Shown here piece by piece: positions 8,287 to 16,242 of a DNA stretch of 64,000 nt. The stretch covers positions 248,001 to 312,000 of the forward strand of contig NZ_JAMJWE010000001.1 of assembly GCF_023554105.1 (NCBI RefSeq), read 5' to 3'. The notes under the pieces are model-generated. The model worked only from the letters and a program-made list of their open reading frames with translations, had not been told where the DNA came from and searched no databases. The stretch's first letter is position 1, and each line of letters begins with the position of its first letter. The position numbers and the translations under genes are program-made. Origin of the DNA: Brucella sp. 21LCYQ03 (GTDB lineage: Bacteria; Pseudomonadota; Alphaproteobacteria; Rhizobiales; Rhizobiaceae).

Positions 8287-9025
8287 GGGTAATCTCCGTC
8301 ACGCGTGGCACAACCTTGCGGCGCTTGCGTAACCACCACACGCCGTAAAGGTCGAGAATACCGCGCAGGCCGCGGTCCAGGATTCCGTAATTTGATTTGC
8401 CATGGCGGCGCTCGCGGTCGGTGACATCGATATGCACGACATCAAAACCTTCACGCAACGCAAGCGCTGGCAGATAACGATGCCAGCCATCAAAGAACGG
8501 CAGTTGGCGAAACAGATCAGTGTGCAGCGCCTTGAGGCCGCAACCGGAGTCGCGTGTTTTGTCCTTGAGGATCGCGCCACGCAGATTATTGGCAAAGCGT
8601 GATGAAAGCTGCTTGAGCTTGGTGTCGGTACGCTTGAGGCGTTGACCGGCGGCAATGCCAAATGCGGGGCCAGCATTGATCAAAGCGTCAGCAAGTGCTG
8701 GCAGATAGGCAGGATTGTTCTGCCCGTCGCCATCCATTGTCACAACAATCTGGCCACGCGCTGCGAAAACGCCTGAGCGCAAAGCTGCACTCTGGCCGGA
8801 CGAACGGTCGTGGCGAATATGACGCAGCGGCTTGCCTGCATGGATGCGGCCAGCCAGCACATCGCTGGTTGAATCTGTCGAGCCATCGTCTACGACAATG
8901 ACTTCATAGGCGCGGCCCAGCATGGCGCTATCGACTTCATCAAGCAGAAAAGCGAGATTGTCGGCTTCGTTGCGGCAGGGGATGACCACAGAAATCGTCG
9001 GTGTTGACAAGCGGAGTTCCTTCAT
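8279..9025 (-). CDS. GT2 family glycosyltransferase (dolichyl-phosphate-mannose synthase-like)
   Basis: A 248-residue cytoplasmic glycosyltransferase without a C-terminal membrane domain. It has the GT-A fold motifs VVDDGSTD (residues 45-51) and the metal-binding DGD at 98-100. Residues RERRHGKSNYG near 205-215 match the acceptor loop of polyprenyl-phosphate hexose synthases. It probably loads a sugar onto a lipid carrier for envelope glycan modification. It is coupled to the LAB_N protein; the usual third partner, an ArnT/PMT-type transferase, is not in the window. Confidence 0.85.
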   Translation of the reverse strand: MKELRLSTPTISVVIPCRNEADNLAFLLDEVDSAMLGRAYEVIVVDDGSTDSTSDVLAGRIHAGKPLRHIRHDRSSGQSAALRSGVFAARGQIVVTMDGDGQNNPAYLPALADALINAGPAFGIAAGQRLKRTDTKLKQLSSRFANNLRGAILKDKTRDSGCGLKALHTDLFRQLPFFDGWHRYLPALALREGFDVVHIDVTDRERRHGKSNYGILDRGLRGILDLYGVWWLRKRRKVVPRVTEITHD

Positions 9026-9177
9026 TCCTTGCGCATTTACCGTAAATCAGCGTGCTTAATATCTCAGTACAGGTGCCCTGTAGCGCGCAAGGCGGGCTCC
9101 ATACCACTGATTGCCGGGCAAACCAAGTGTTTCAAGAAAACGTGAGCCTGACCAGTTTCTCAGAATATGAGCTGCTT

Positions 9178-10122
9178 TTAGCCGGACTTGTTGTCAGACG
9201 GAAGAGCTTGCGCGAGCCAATCCAGAAAATTATGCGTCACTTCATCCCGGTTTAGGTCATTGAGACTTTCGTGCCGTGTTTCGGGATAGACTGTGCAAGT
9301 TACTTTGCTAAAGCCCATCGCCCGCATTCGGTGTGCGAGTTTTTTGGTGGCTTTGGCTTTGTCTGTTGCGTGGTCTTCGCCACCGCCAACCAGATTAAAC
9401 GGCAGATCACGGCGGATATTTGCAAAATTACTGTCAGTCGCACCTGCCTTCATCATGCGGAATACGTCAATCCACAAAGCGATGCTTGCATCAAAACCGC
9501 AAAGCGGATCGTTGATATAAGCTTCAACCTCTGAAGCATCGCGCGATAGCCAGTCAAACGCGGTGCGATGGTTGGGGATAGCGTTGCCCCAAGCCCGAAA
9601 GGTGAGCTTGGGCAGGATCGAACTTGGAACGTCTGAGCCTTTCAGCATGCGTTCGATTTTCAGAATTGCCATCGCCGCGCTGTTTTCAACGCCGCCGTTG
9701 AAGTTGGCATTCCATATAGCTGCGGCATCAATTGTTTCAGAGTGAATGAGCGTATAATTGAGCGCGATCAGTCCGCCCATGGAGTGCCCAAATAAAACCA
9801 CCGGCAAGCCGGGGTGCGAGTCATGAATATGGCGGTTTAGGGCGAGAACATTATCAATTGCCACTCTATAGCCGTCTTTTTGCGCGAATATTCCTCTTGG
9901 CGCATATGCGCCAATATTGGCGCCATGCCCGCGATGATCGTGCGCATAGACATTATAGCCTGCCGCGTTGAGGGCTATAGCAAAGCGCATGTAACGGGCT
10001 GAGTGTTCTGCAAGCCCGTGGCAGATGTGCACCGCAGCCTTTGGTGCAGCAATCAGCGATTGCCGAAATGGCAGTTCGATTCCGCCACTGAGCGGCAAGC
10101 GATGGATGTTTTCAAACGACAT
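9178..10122 (-). CDS. Alpha/beta hydrolase, lysophospholipase / monoacylglycerol lipase-like
   Basis: A 314-residue hydrolase of the serine aminopeptidase S33 / Hydrolase_4 group. It shows the oxyanion HGLAEHSARY motif (35-44), the DHRGHG motif (62-67), and the nucleophile elbow GHSMGG with S114. A late HE in ETRHESLND fits the catalytic histidine. Substrates of the family are monoacylglycerols or lysophospholipids; this one cannot be assigned. The ATG at 10122 is used; a TTG nine codons upstream (10149) is also possible, and neither has a strong ribosome-binding site. Confidence 0.8.
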   Translation of the reverse strand: MSFENIHRLPLSGGIELPFRQSLIAAPKAAVHICHGLAEHSARYMRFAIALNAAGYNVYAHDHRGHGANIGAYAPRGIFAQKDGYRVAIDNVLALNRHIHDSHPGLPVVLFGHSMGGLIALNYTLIHSETIDAAAIWNANFNGGVENSAAMAILKIERMLKGSDVPSSILPKLTFRAWGNAIPNHRTAFDWLSRDASEVEAYINDPLCGFDASIALWIDVFRMMKAGATDSNFANIRRDLPFNLVGGGEDHATDKAKATKKLAHRMRAMGFSKVTCTVYPETRHESLNDLNRDEVTHNFLDWLAQALPSDNKSG

Positions 10123-10580
10123 GAAACCATCTGAATTTATGCTGCGCAAATAGTCAAACGCTCTTTTGGTAGTGTCGCTTAAAAAGGCATCCAGAGGTTG
10201 AGTGAATTAATTTTAGGCAAATGCAATTTTTGAGCAAATTCCGCTTGAAAACCGCAGAAACCTAAGCAAATCTATCTTTAACAGGGGATGTCGACGGAGT
10301 TTTGAAGGAAATCCAGAGGCGTTGAATTTAGGTATTAAGGCATAACTAGCAGGCCATTCGGTGAAAGGGAGGATACTTTCCCGAGTGGTGGCCAGAGGGG
10401 AAACCGGGTGACGGAAATATCCGCGCCCGGTTTCATTTTGTTTATAAGCTTTTCAAGCTGAAGTTTGCGCGATGATATTTGCTTCCGCGCGCTATTTCGC
10501 CTACATACCCTTCAGAAATTTCCCTGCGGTTCGGCGTTATCGCTGTTCACGCTCTCTAACTCGTGGAGACGACGCGCTTT
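10123..10580. other. Intergenic region before ettA
   Basis: No protein-coding frame with a ribosome-binding site is seen. The region holds the candidate small RNA at 10352-10441. It must also hold the promoters of the leftward hydrolase gene and of ettA. Confidence 0.5.
10352..10441 (+). ncRNA. Candidate small RNA with two hairpins and terminator
   Basis: Two hairpins follow each other. The first (10352-10393) pairs GGCCA with TGGCC and, inside, GAAAG with CTTTC, leaving an eight-base loop GGAGGATA. The second (10400-10434) pairs GAAACCGGG with CCCGGTTTC around an inner CGGA/TCCG stem, and is followed by ATTTTGTTT, as in an intrinsic terminator. No gene on the plus strand ends upstream, so the terminator has no other obvious client. 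A weak promoter-like pair (TTGAAT at 10322-10327, TAACTA at 10343-10348) precedes it, with a short spacer. This is inference from structure; a leader of ettA is the alternative. Confidence 0.45.
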
Positions 10581-12230
10581 ATGGCACGCCAATTCATTTA
10601 TCATATGTCCGGGCTGAACAAGGCCTATGGTGCTAAAAAGGTTATCGAAAACCTTCATCTGTCGTTCTACCCAGATGCGAAGATCGGTATTCTCGGTCCT
10701 AACGGTGCCGGTAAATCGACGATCCTCAAGATCATGGCTGGTCTCGACAAGGATTACACCGGCGAAGCCTGGCTCGCTGAAGGTGCGACTTGCGGCTATC
10801 TTGCTCAGGAACCGCATCTTGATCCGGAAAAAACAGTTCTTGGCAATGTCATGGAAGGTGTAGCTGACAAGACAGCTATCCTCGACCGTTACAACGAACT
10901 GATGATGAACTATTCTGATGAAACCGCTGACGAAGGTGCAGCACTTCAGGACGTCATCGACAGCCAGAACCTCTGGGATCTCGATAGTCAGGTTGAAATG
11001 GCGATGGAAGCTCTGCGCTGCCCGCCTGCTGATGCCGATGTTACCAAGCTTTCGGGTGGTGAGCGTCGTCGTGTGGCACTTTGCAAGCTGCTTCTTTCGA
11101 AGCCTGATCTGCTGCTGCTTGACGAACCGACCAACCACCTTGACGCTGAAACCACTGCGTGGCTGGAAAAGCACCTGCGTGAATATGAAGGCGCAGTGCT
11201 CCTCATCACGCACGATCGCTACTTCCTCGACAATGTGACCGGCTGGATTCTCGAACTCGATCGCGGTCGCGGCATTCCTTATGAAGGCAACTACTCTGCC
11301 TATCTGGAAGCCAAGTCCAAGCGTATGATTCAGGAAGGCCGTGAAGACGATTCGCGTCAGAAGGCACTTGAGCGCGAACGCCAGTGGATTGCCGCAAGCC
11401 CGAAGGCTCGTCAGTCCAAGTCGAAGGCACGTATCAAGGCCTATGACCAGCTGGTCGAAGCCGCCAACAATCAGCGTCCGGGCGATGCCCAGATTCTGAT
11501 CCCGGCTGGTGAACGTCTCGGTCAGGTTGTTATCGAAGCTGAAGGTCTTACCAAATCGTTTGGCGACCGTATGCTGATCGAAAACCTCACCTTCAAGCTG
11601 CCTCCAGGTGGTATCGTTGGCGTTATCGGTCCAAACGGTGCCGGTAAATCGACGTTGTTCAAGATGATCACCGGTCAGGAAAAGCCAGATTCTGGTTCGA
11701 TCCGGATTGGCGACACGGTTCATCTCGGTTATGTCGATCAGAGCCGCGATCATCTCGACCCGAACAAGAATGTCTGGGAAGAAATTTCCGGCGGCAACGA
11801 CATCATCAAGCTCGGCAAGTTTGAAATGAACTCACGCGCTTATTGCGGTGCGTTCAACTTCAAGGGCGGCGATCAGCAGGCAAAAGTCGGCAATCTGTCC
11901 GGTGGTCAGCGTAACCGCGTGCATCTTGCCAAGATGCTGCAGGCAGGCGGCAACGTTCTGCTCCTCGACGAACCGACCAACGATCTTGATACGGAAACGC
12001 TGGCAGCGCTTGAAGATGCGCTCGAAAAATATGCTGGCTGCGCCGTTATCATCTCCCACGATCGTATGTTCCTTGATCGTCTGGCGACACATATTCTGGC
12101 ATTCGAAGGCGATAGCCATGTTGAATGGTTCGAGGGCAACTTCGAGGATTATGAAGCAGATAAGGTTCGTCGTCTCGGACCTGAAAGCGTCAATCCAAAG
12201 CGGGTTACCTACAAGCCGCTGACACGCTGA
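10581..12230 (+). CDS. ettA: Energy-dependent translational throttle protein EttA (ABC-F ATPase)
   Basis: A 549-residue ABC-F protein with two soluble ATPase domains and no membrane segments. The Walker A motifs read GPNGAGKST (39-47 and again in the second half), with signature motifs LSGGE and LSGGQ and two LLLDEPTN Walker B motifs. The arm and linker regions typical of EttA are present, and the length equals that of E. coli EttA (555). EttA binds the ribosomal E site and gates the first peptide bonds according to ATP/ADP ratio. The ATG at 10581 is chosen because homologues begin with [10 protein letters not shown] hairpin terminator follows at 12280. Confidence 0.95.
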   Translation: MARQFIYHMSGLNKAYGAKKVIENLHLSFYPDAKIGILGPNGAGKSTILKIMAGLDKDYTGEAWLAEGATCGYLAQEPHLDPEKTVLGNVMEGVADKTAILDRYNELMMNYSDETADEGAALQDVIDSQNLWDLDSQVEMAMEALRCPPADADVTKLSGGERRRVALCKLLLSKPDLLLLDEPTNHLDAETTAWLEKHLREYEGAVLLITHDRYFLDNVTGWILELDRGRGIPYEGNYSAYLEAKSKRMIQEGREDDSRQKALERERQWIAASPKARQSKSKARIKAYDQLVEAANNQRPGDAQILIPAGERLGQVVIEAEGLTKSFGDRMLIENLTFKLPPGGIVGVIGPNGAGKSTLFKMITGQEKPDSGSIRIGDTVHLGYVDQSRDHLDPNKNVWEEISGGNDIIKLGKFEMNSRAYCGAFNFKGGDQQAKVGNLSGGQRNRVHLAKMLQAGGNVLLLDEPTNDLDTETLAALEDALEKYAGCAVIISHDRMFLDRLATHILAFEGDSHVEWFEGNFEDYEADKVRRLGPESVNPKRVTYKPLTR

Positions 12231-12279
12231 ATGAATTTAGGAGGCCGGTTATATATTTCTGGCTTTCTTGTATGAATTT

Positions 12280-12320
12280 ATACCCCCCAATAATATATTA
12301 GTGGGGGGTATATTTTATTT
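12280..12320 (+). terminator. C6/G6 hairpin terminator after ettA
   Basis: The stem ATACCCCCC / GGGGGGTAT encloses an AT-rich loop and is followed by ATTTTATTTT on the plus strand. It fits an intrinsic terminator for ettA. Read on the minus strand, the same hairpin lies just after the 56-residue small gene but lacks a T run. Confidence 0.7.
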
Positions 12321-12485
12321 TGCAGCTTCAATTAGCGCTTTTATGTCCTCATAAGAAAGTAATGAGACAATCGTCCCCCAGGTGAATACCAAGTTAGTTA
12401 AACCATTTTGACCATTGAAACACAGTAAATAATCAAAATTGTAAGTAAAGGTTAGGTGATCAGATCTTGTTATTTCGATAAACAT
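12315..12485 (-). CDS. Hypothetical 56-residue protein in AT-rich pocket
   Basis: An intact frame from ATG (12483-12485) to TAA encodes 56 residues, starting MFIEITRSDHLTFTYNFDY and ending IKALIEAAK. A good ribosome-binding site, AAAGGA, lies six bases before the start. The protein has alternating hydrophobic and polar residues suggesting beta strands, and a C-terminal helix-like SYEDIKALIEAA. No signal peptide or membrane segment is seen. Base composition is clearly more AT-rich than the flanking genes, so it may have been acquired. I do not recognise the family. Confidence 0.55.
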   Translation of the reverse strand: MFIEITRSDHLTFTYNFDYLLCFNGQNGLTNLVFTWGTIVSLLSYEDIKALIEAAK

Positions 12486-12608
12486 TTTTATTCCTTTGAA
12501 TAGATATTAATTTGTTATTTTTATTAAATATATTTTTGTTGAGATTGATTAATATATATTTTGAGGGATTCAAACAATATGGAAGCCATGACAGGTGAGG
12601 CTGACAAC

Positions 12609-13373
12609 ATGCGTGACTGGTCCGCAAAGCAATATCTGAAGTTTGAAGATGAGCGCAGCCGCCCGGCGGCTGACCTTCTGGCGCAGATAAAGATCGATAA
12701 TCCGCGCAAAGTGGTCGATATTGGTTGTGGACCGGGGAACTCTACGGAACTTCTGGTTCAGCGCTGGCCTAATGCGAAGATGTCGGGCTTTGATACATCG
12801 CCAGATATGATCGAGAAGGCGAAGGCGCGCTTGTCACAAGTGAATTTTGCTCTCGGTGATCTCACCAAATTTGTGCCAGATACCGAAACTGATGTGTTAT
12901 TTTCCAATGCTGTTTTTCAGTGGGTTCCTGATCACATTGAACAGATGCAAAGGTTACTGTCCGAGCTTCAAACGGGCGCTTATCTGGCAGTGCAGATGCC
13001 GGATAATATGGCTGAGCCGACCCATGTTCTGATGCGTGAAGTTGCCAAAACAGAGCCATTTAACGCTAAGATTGGCGATAAGGGCAGGGCACCACTGCCG
13101 CCAGCGACGAATTACTACAATGCTTTGATCGAGCATGCATCGCGCGTCGATATCTGGCATGTGATTTATAATCATCAATTGGCTGATGTGGATGCAATCA
13201 TTGAATGGGTGAAATCCACCGGTCTGCGTCCGTTTCTCGATCCATTGGATGATGATGAGCAGCGCGAATTTTTGAAAGCATACAAATTGCGTCTACTGGA
13301 ATTCTATCCAACGCTGAATGACGGGCGGGTGCTGCTGCGCTTCCCGCGCATTTTCATCGTCGCTCAAAAATAA
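12609..13373 (+). CDS. tam: Trans-aconitate 2-methyltransferase
   Basis: A 254-residue SAM-dependent methyltransferase that esterifies trans-aconitate, a spontaneous by-product that inhibits aconitase. The start [16 protein letters not shown] is characteristic of Tam. The SAM-binding motif is [12 protein letters not shown] (around residues 35-46). The C-terminal part with [15 protein letters not shown] also fits. The ATG at 12609 is chosen because homologues begin at this motif and a GGTGAGG lies upstream; the frame opens 16 codons earlier. The upstream region is AT-rich and shared with the divergent 56-residue gene. Confidence 0.93.
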   Translation: MRDWSAKQYLKFEDERSRPAADLLAQIKIDNPRKVVDIGCGPGNSTELLVQRWPNAKMSGFDTSPDMIEKAKARLSQVNFALGDLTKFVPDTETDVLFSNAVFQWVPDHIEQMQRLLSELQTGAYLAVQMPDNMAEPTHVLMREVAKTEPFNAKIGDKGRAPLPPATNYYNALIEHASRVDIWHVIYNHQLADVDAIIEWVKSTGLRPFLDPLDDDEQREFLKAYKLRLLEFYPTLNDGRVLLRFPRIFIVAQK

Positions 13374-13381
13374 TCAGAGAT

Positions 13382-13705
13382 TTACGCCTCAGTTTTCTCG
13401 TCATCGTCCATGGTGACGAGCCGTGTTGCGCGCCATTCGGTAAGCTTCTTATTGATTGCATCCATTACGAAAAAGCGTGCTGAATCTTTGTCGTAGCCAT
13501 CATCACGCAAGGCGTCATAGTCGGTATGCGTGTGGCGGACATGCGCAACAGTTGCTAGCCAGACCGCTATAGATGGTGGGAGAGTTTTCATGTGCGGTGC
13601 AAGTGCCGCTGCACGGATTGGCTCGGAATCGGAATAGGGGACTGCGGGAAGCAAAAGCGTAAGCGATTTTGCAACTGCCTTCTGGCGCTCGGTGCTCGCA
13701 CCCAT
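13382..13705 (-). CDS. DUF2293 domain protein
   Basis: A 107-residue soluble protein. The central segment HVRHTHTDYDALRDDGYDKDSARFFV fits DUF2293, a family of unknown function found in alphaproteobacteria and fungi. A strong ribosome-binding site (GGAAAGGAAG on the minus strand) precedes the ATG at 13705. It is convergent with tam, with stop codons eight bases apart, and divergent from the SahR-like regulator. Confidence 0.75.
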   Translation of the reverse strand: MGASTERQKAVAKSLTLLLPAVPYSDSEPIRAAALAPHMKTLPPSIAVWLATVAHVRHTHTDYDALRDDGYDKDSARFFVMDAINKKLTEWRATRLVTMDDDEKTEA

Positions 13706-13850
13706 GGCTGTCTTCCTTTCCGGCTTTCAGCAAGATTCGCAATAAGCATACTCTGCTTATTAATTCACTCAAACGGCTACCATAGCTTCATGGCAGTTTT
13801 GCTGTGTATGGCTTTGTGAAAATCACTTGCGCGATTTCTATAATTCATAT

Positions 13851-13870
13851 AAACATATCTTTATATGTTT
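13851..13870. promoter_or_regulatory. 20-bp perfect palindrome, probable SahR-type operator
   Basis: AAACATAT and ATATGTTT are perfect inverted arms around CTTT. The site starts seven bases after a TATAAT (13839-13844), so it would cover the transcription start of the regulator-metF unit. That position suits autorepression by the ArsR-family protein encoded 20 bases downstream. A possible -35 (TTGTGA, 13814-13819) has a long 19-base spacer. Confidence 0.65.
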
Positions 13871-13890
13871 TAGATTGTGGAGGTTGCGAA

Positions 13891-14901
13891 TTGCGTTTGC
13901 AGCTCGATCAGATGGTGGATGTTTTAAAAGCGGTGGCTGAACCGAGCCGCTTGCGCATCCTTGCGCTTCTTTCTAGGGGCGATTTGACCGTATCGGACCT
14001 GACCACAATTCTTGGCCAGTCGCAGCCGCGTGTGTCGCGGCATCTCAAGCTGCTTGGCGAAGCGGACCTGATCGACCGTTATCAGGAAGGCGCATGGGCC
14101 TATTTCCGTCTCTCAGATAATGCGGTTTGTGGCGAAGTTGCGCGCAATCTGTTGTCAAAGCTGGATGTTGCCGACACCTTGCTTGAACGGGATATGGAGC
14201 GGCTTTCGCAAGTCAAATCCAGTCGTCAGGAAAAGGCAGCAGCCTATTTCAGTGCCAATGCTGGTAGCTGGGATGAAATCCGTAAGCTGCATGTGTCGGA
14301 AAATGCTGTTGAGGTCGCTCTCAAGGGTATCATAGGCGAGAAGCCGTTTCAGGCGATGCTTGATGTTGGTACGGGGACTGGCCGCTTGCTGGAGCTGTTC
14401 TCACCGCTTTATCTGCGTGGGCTTGGCATTGATATTAATCGCGACATGCTGGCTGTGGCGCGTGCCAATCTCGACCTGGCATCGGTTGCCAATGCGCAAG
14501 TGCGGCAGGGTGATGTCTATGCACTGCCCGTTGAGCGTGAGAATTTTGATCTGGTGACAATCCATCAGGTTCTTCATTTTCTTGATGATCCACTGGCTGC
14601 AATCCGAGAAGCTGCGCGTGCGCTGCGTCCGGGTGGTCGGTTGCTGATTGTTGATTTTGCCCCGCACCGGCTTGAGTTTTTGCGCGAAGAGCACGCGCAT
14701 TTACGGCTTGGTTTCAGTGATGAGCAGATGCTGGGCTGGATGAAAGAGGCAGGGCTGGAACCTGCAAAAACAACTGAGTTGGCGCCAAAGGCTGCAAATG
14801 GTGACGATGGACTGACGGTGAAGCTTTGGCTTGCCCATGATCCGCGTTTGCTGATTGCTGATCCGGCACCGCGCAATGCAAGCATGACGGAGACAGTCTA
14901 A
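13891..14901 (+). CDS. ArsR-family regulator fused to SAM methyltransferase domain (SahR-like)
   Basis: A 336-residue two-domain protein. Residues 1-95 form an ArsR winged helix (LKAVAEPSRLRILALL, then the recognition helix QSQPRVSRHLKLL). Residues 110-320 form a class I methyltransferase domain with the SAM loop DVGTGTGRLLELF. The ArsR metal-binding cysteines are absent. Alphaproteobacterial SahR regulators of the methionine/SAM cycle have this architecture and sense S-adenosylhomocysteine; the one-base overlap with metF supports that role. The TTG at 13891 is preferred because GGAGG lies seven bases upstream and the longer frame begins with a poor leader; ATG 13912 is the alternative. Confidence 0.8.
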   Translation: MRLQLDQMVDVLKAVAEPSRLRILALLSRGDLTVSDLTTILGQSQPRVSRHLKLLGEADLIDRYQEGAWAYFRLSDNAVCGEVARNLLSKLDVADTLLERDMERLSQVKSSRQEKAAAYFSANAGSWDEIRKLHVSENAVEVALKGIIGEKPFQAMLDVGTGTGRLLELFSPLYLRGLGIDINRDMLAVARANLDLASVANAQVRQGDVYALPVERENFDLVTIHQVLHFLDDPLAAIREAARALRPGGRLLIVDFAPHRLEFLREEHAHLRLGFSDEQMLGWMKEAGLEPAKTTELAPKAANGDDGLTVKLWLAHDPRLLIADPAPRNASMTETV

Positions 14902-15812
14902 TGGGCTTTTATGGTCTTTCCCGCCGACCTGATATCGGCCAGACCACCCGGGTATCGTTCGAATTCTTCCCGCCTAAGTCGGAAGAAATGGAACAGCGCC
15001 TGTGGGAAACGGTAACGCGGCTCGCGCCGCTCAAGCCTGAGTTTGTCTCTGTGACCTATGGTGCCGGTGGCTCGACGCGTGAGCGCACGATCCGCACTGT
15101 TGCGCGTATCTTGAAAGAAACTGATATTCAGCCGGCGGCACATCTGACTTGCGTGGATGCGACGCGTGAGGAAGTGGATCGCGTTGCGCAGGAATTTGCA
15201 GCGCTTGGCGTTAATCGCTTTGTGGCGTTGCGTGGTGATCCTGCCAGCGGCATTGGCGAGAAATATGTGCCGACAGAAGGCGGTTATCAGAATGGCGCTG
15301 ATCTGGTCGGCGGTCTGCGTAAGCTTTCTGATTTCGACATTTCTGTTTCAGCTTACCCTGAAAAGCATCCTGAAAGCCCGGATTTCGCGACTGACATCGA
15401 TATGCTCAAACGCAAGGTCGATAATGGTGCAACGCGGGCGATCACGCAGTTCTTCTTCGATAACGATCTTTATGAGCGTTATGTCGAGCGTGTGCGCCGA
15501 GCGGGCATTTATATTCCAATTGTTCCGGGTGTATTGCCGGTGCATAATTTCAAGCAGGTCAGTAATTTCTGCGCGCGTTCAGCAACCCATATACCAACTT
15601 GGCTCGCGGAACGCTTTGACGGGCTGGATAAAGACCCGCAGACGCACCAGCTTGTTGCTGCGGCCATTGCTGCCGAGCAGGTCATGGATCTGATTGAGCG
15701 TGGTGTGCAGGATTTTCATTTCTACACGATGAACCGCGCTGATCTGCCATTTGCGATTTGCCATATGATTGGCATTCGGCCTAAAGCCGAGCCTGCGCTT
15801 GAAGTTGCATGA
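14901..15812 (+). CDS. metF: Methylenetetrahydrofolate reductase
   Basis: A 303-residue TIM-barrel flavoenzyme that reduces 5,10-methylene-THF to 5-methyl-THF for methionine synthesis. Diagnostic stretches are SFEFFPPKSEEME near the N terminus, VTYGAGGSTRERT with the catalytic-site region, and TQFFFDNDLYERY. Length is normal for bacterial MetF. Its ATG overlaps the TAA of the upstream regulator by one base, so the two are co-translated and should be controlled together by the palindrome at 13851. A strong terminator follows. Confidence 0.95.
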   Translation: MGFYGLSRRPDIGQTTRVSFEFFPPKSEEMEQRLWETVTRLAPLKPEFVSVTYGAGGSTRERTIRTVARILKETDIQPAAHLTCVDATREEVDRVAQEFAALGVNRFVALRGDPASGIGEKYVPTEGGYQNGADLVGGLRKLSDFDISVSAYPEKHPESPDFATDIDMLKRKVDNGATRAITQFFFDNDLYERYVERVRRAGIYIPIVPGVLPVHNFKQVSNFCARSATHIPTWLAERFDGLDKDPQTHQLVAAAIAAEQVMDLIERGVQDFHFYTMNRADLPFAICHMIGIRPKAEPALEVA

Positions 15813-15818
15813 AATGAA

Positions 15819-15846
15819 AAAAGCCCGGTTTAAAACCGGGCTTTTC
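15819..15846 (+). terminator. Terminator after metF
   Basis: Perfect stem AAGCCCGGTTT / AAACCGGGCTT (15821-15842) followed by T-rich sequence. Confidence 0.88.
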
Positions 15847-15913
15847 TTTAAGTAAGACACATCAGTTCATCCTCAAAAACTGATGCCGTCTAATGGCTTA
15901 GGCTATCCCTTAT

Positions 15914-16000
15914 TCAGGGAATGACGCCTGCTATCAACGCTGCAACAAATGCAAATGCTGCACAGATCATGAGGACGTTCAAAGATCGTGTAAGTCCCAT
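15914..16000 (-). CDS. 28-residue single-pass membrane protein (small ORF)
   Basis: A short frame encodes MGLTRSLNVLMICAAFAFVA and eight further residues to a TGA. It is one hydrophobic segment with a positively charged N-terminal end, so it should sit in the inner membrane with the N terminus inside. AAGGAG lies eight bases before the ATG, a near-ideal ribosome-binding site, and no other gene occupies the region. A longer frame on the same strand to 16114 has a leader that does not look coding. Function unknown; the ribosome-binding site and composition are the evidence for expression. Confidence 0.6.
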   Translation of the reverse strand: MGLTRSLNVLMICAAFAFVAALIAGVIP

Positions 16001-16197
16001 CGGTCTGTCTCCTTCTATGCACCCGACGAGCCAATGACTGGTCGAATGCGCGCTGGTAGAGAACCTGAATCTAAGCGCAAAACGGTTTAAACAAAAGAAG
16101 ATTTCTTGCTGCAATATGGGGTGATTGCGAAAAAAACCTTCTGTTTACCACCTAAGTCTTTGAAATTTTTGTCTGTAAAAATTTGTTCACATTTCAT

Positions 16198-16238
16198 GAA
16201 AAAGCCACGAAACTGCCAATTTTGAGGGTGGCTTTTGC
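16198..16238 (-). terminator. Terminator after the AEC transporter
   Basis: Arms AAAGCCAC (16201-16208) and GTGGCTTT (16228-16235) pair around a 19-base loop, and on the minus strand a T run follows. It lies right after the AEC gene's stop codon. Confidence 0.65.
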
Positions 16239-16242
16239 TGTT

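Noticed and set aside
10512-11753. 413-codon open frame antisense to ettA
   Set aside because: It mirrors the codon pattern of ettA, has no plausible domain or ribosome-binding site, and ettA is certain.
12283-12308. C6 and G6 tracts as possible phase-variation sites
   Set aside because: They form the two arms of a terminator stem and lie outside any coding region, so slippage would not switch a reading frame.
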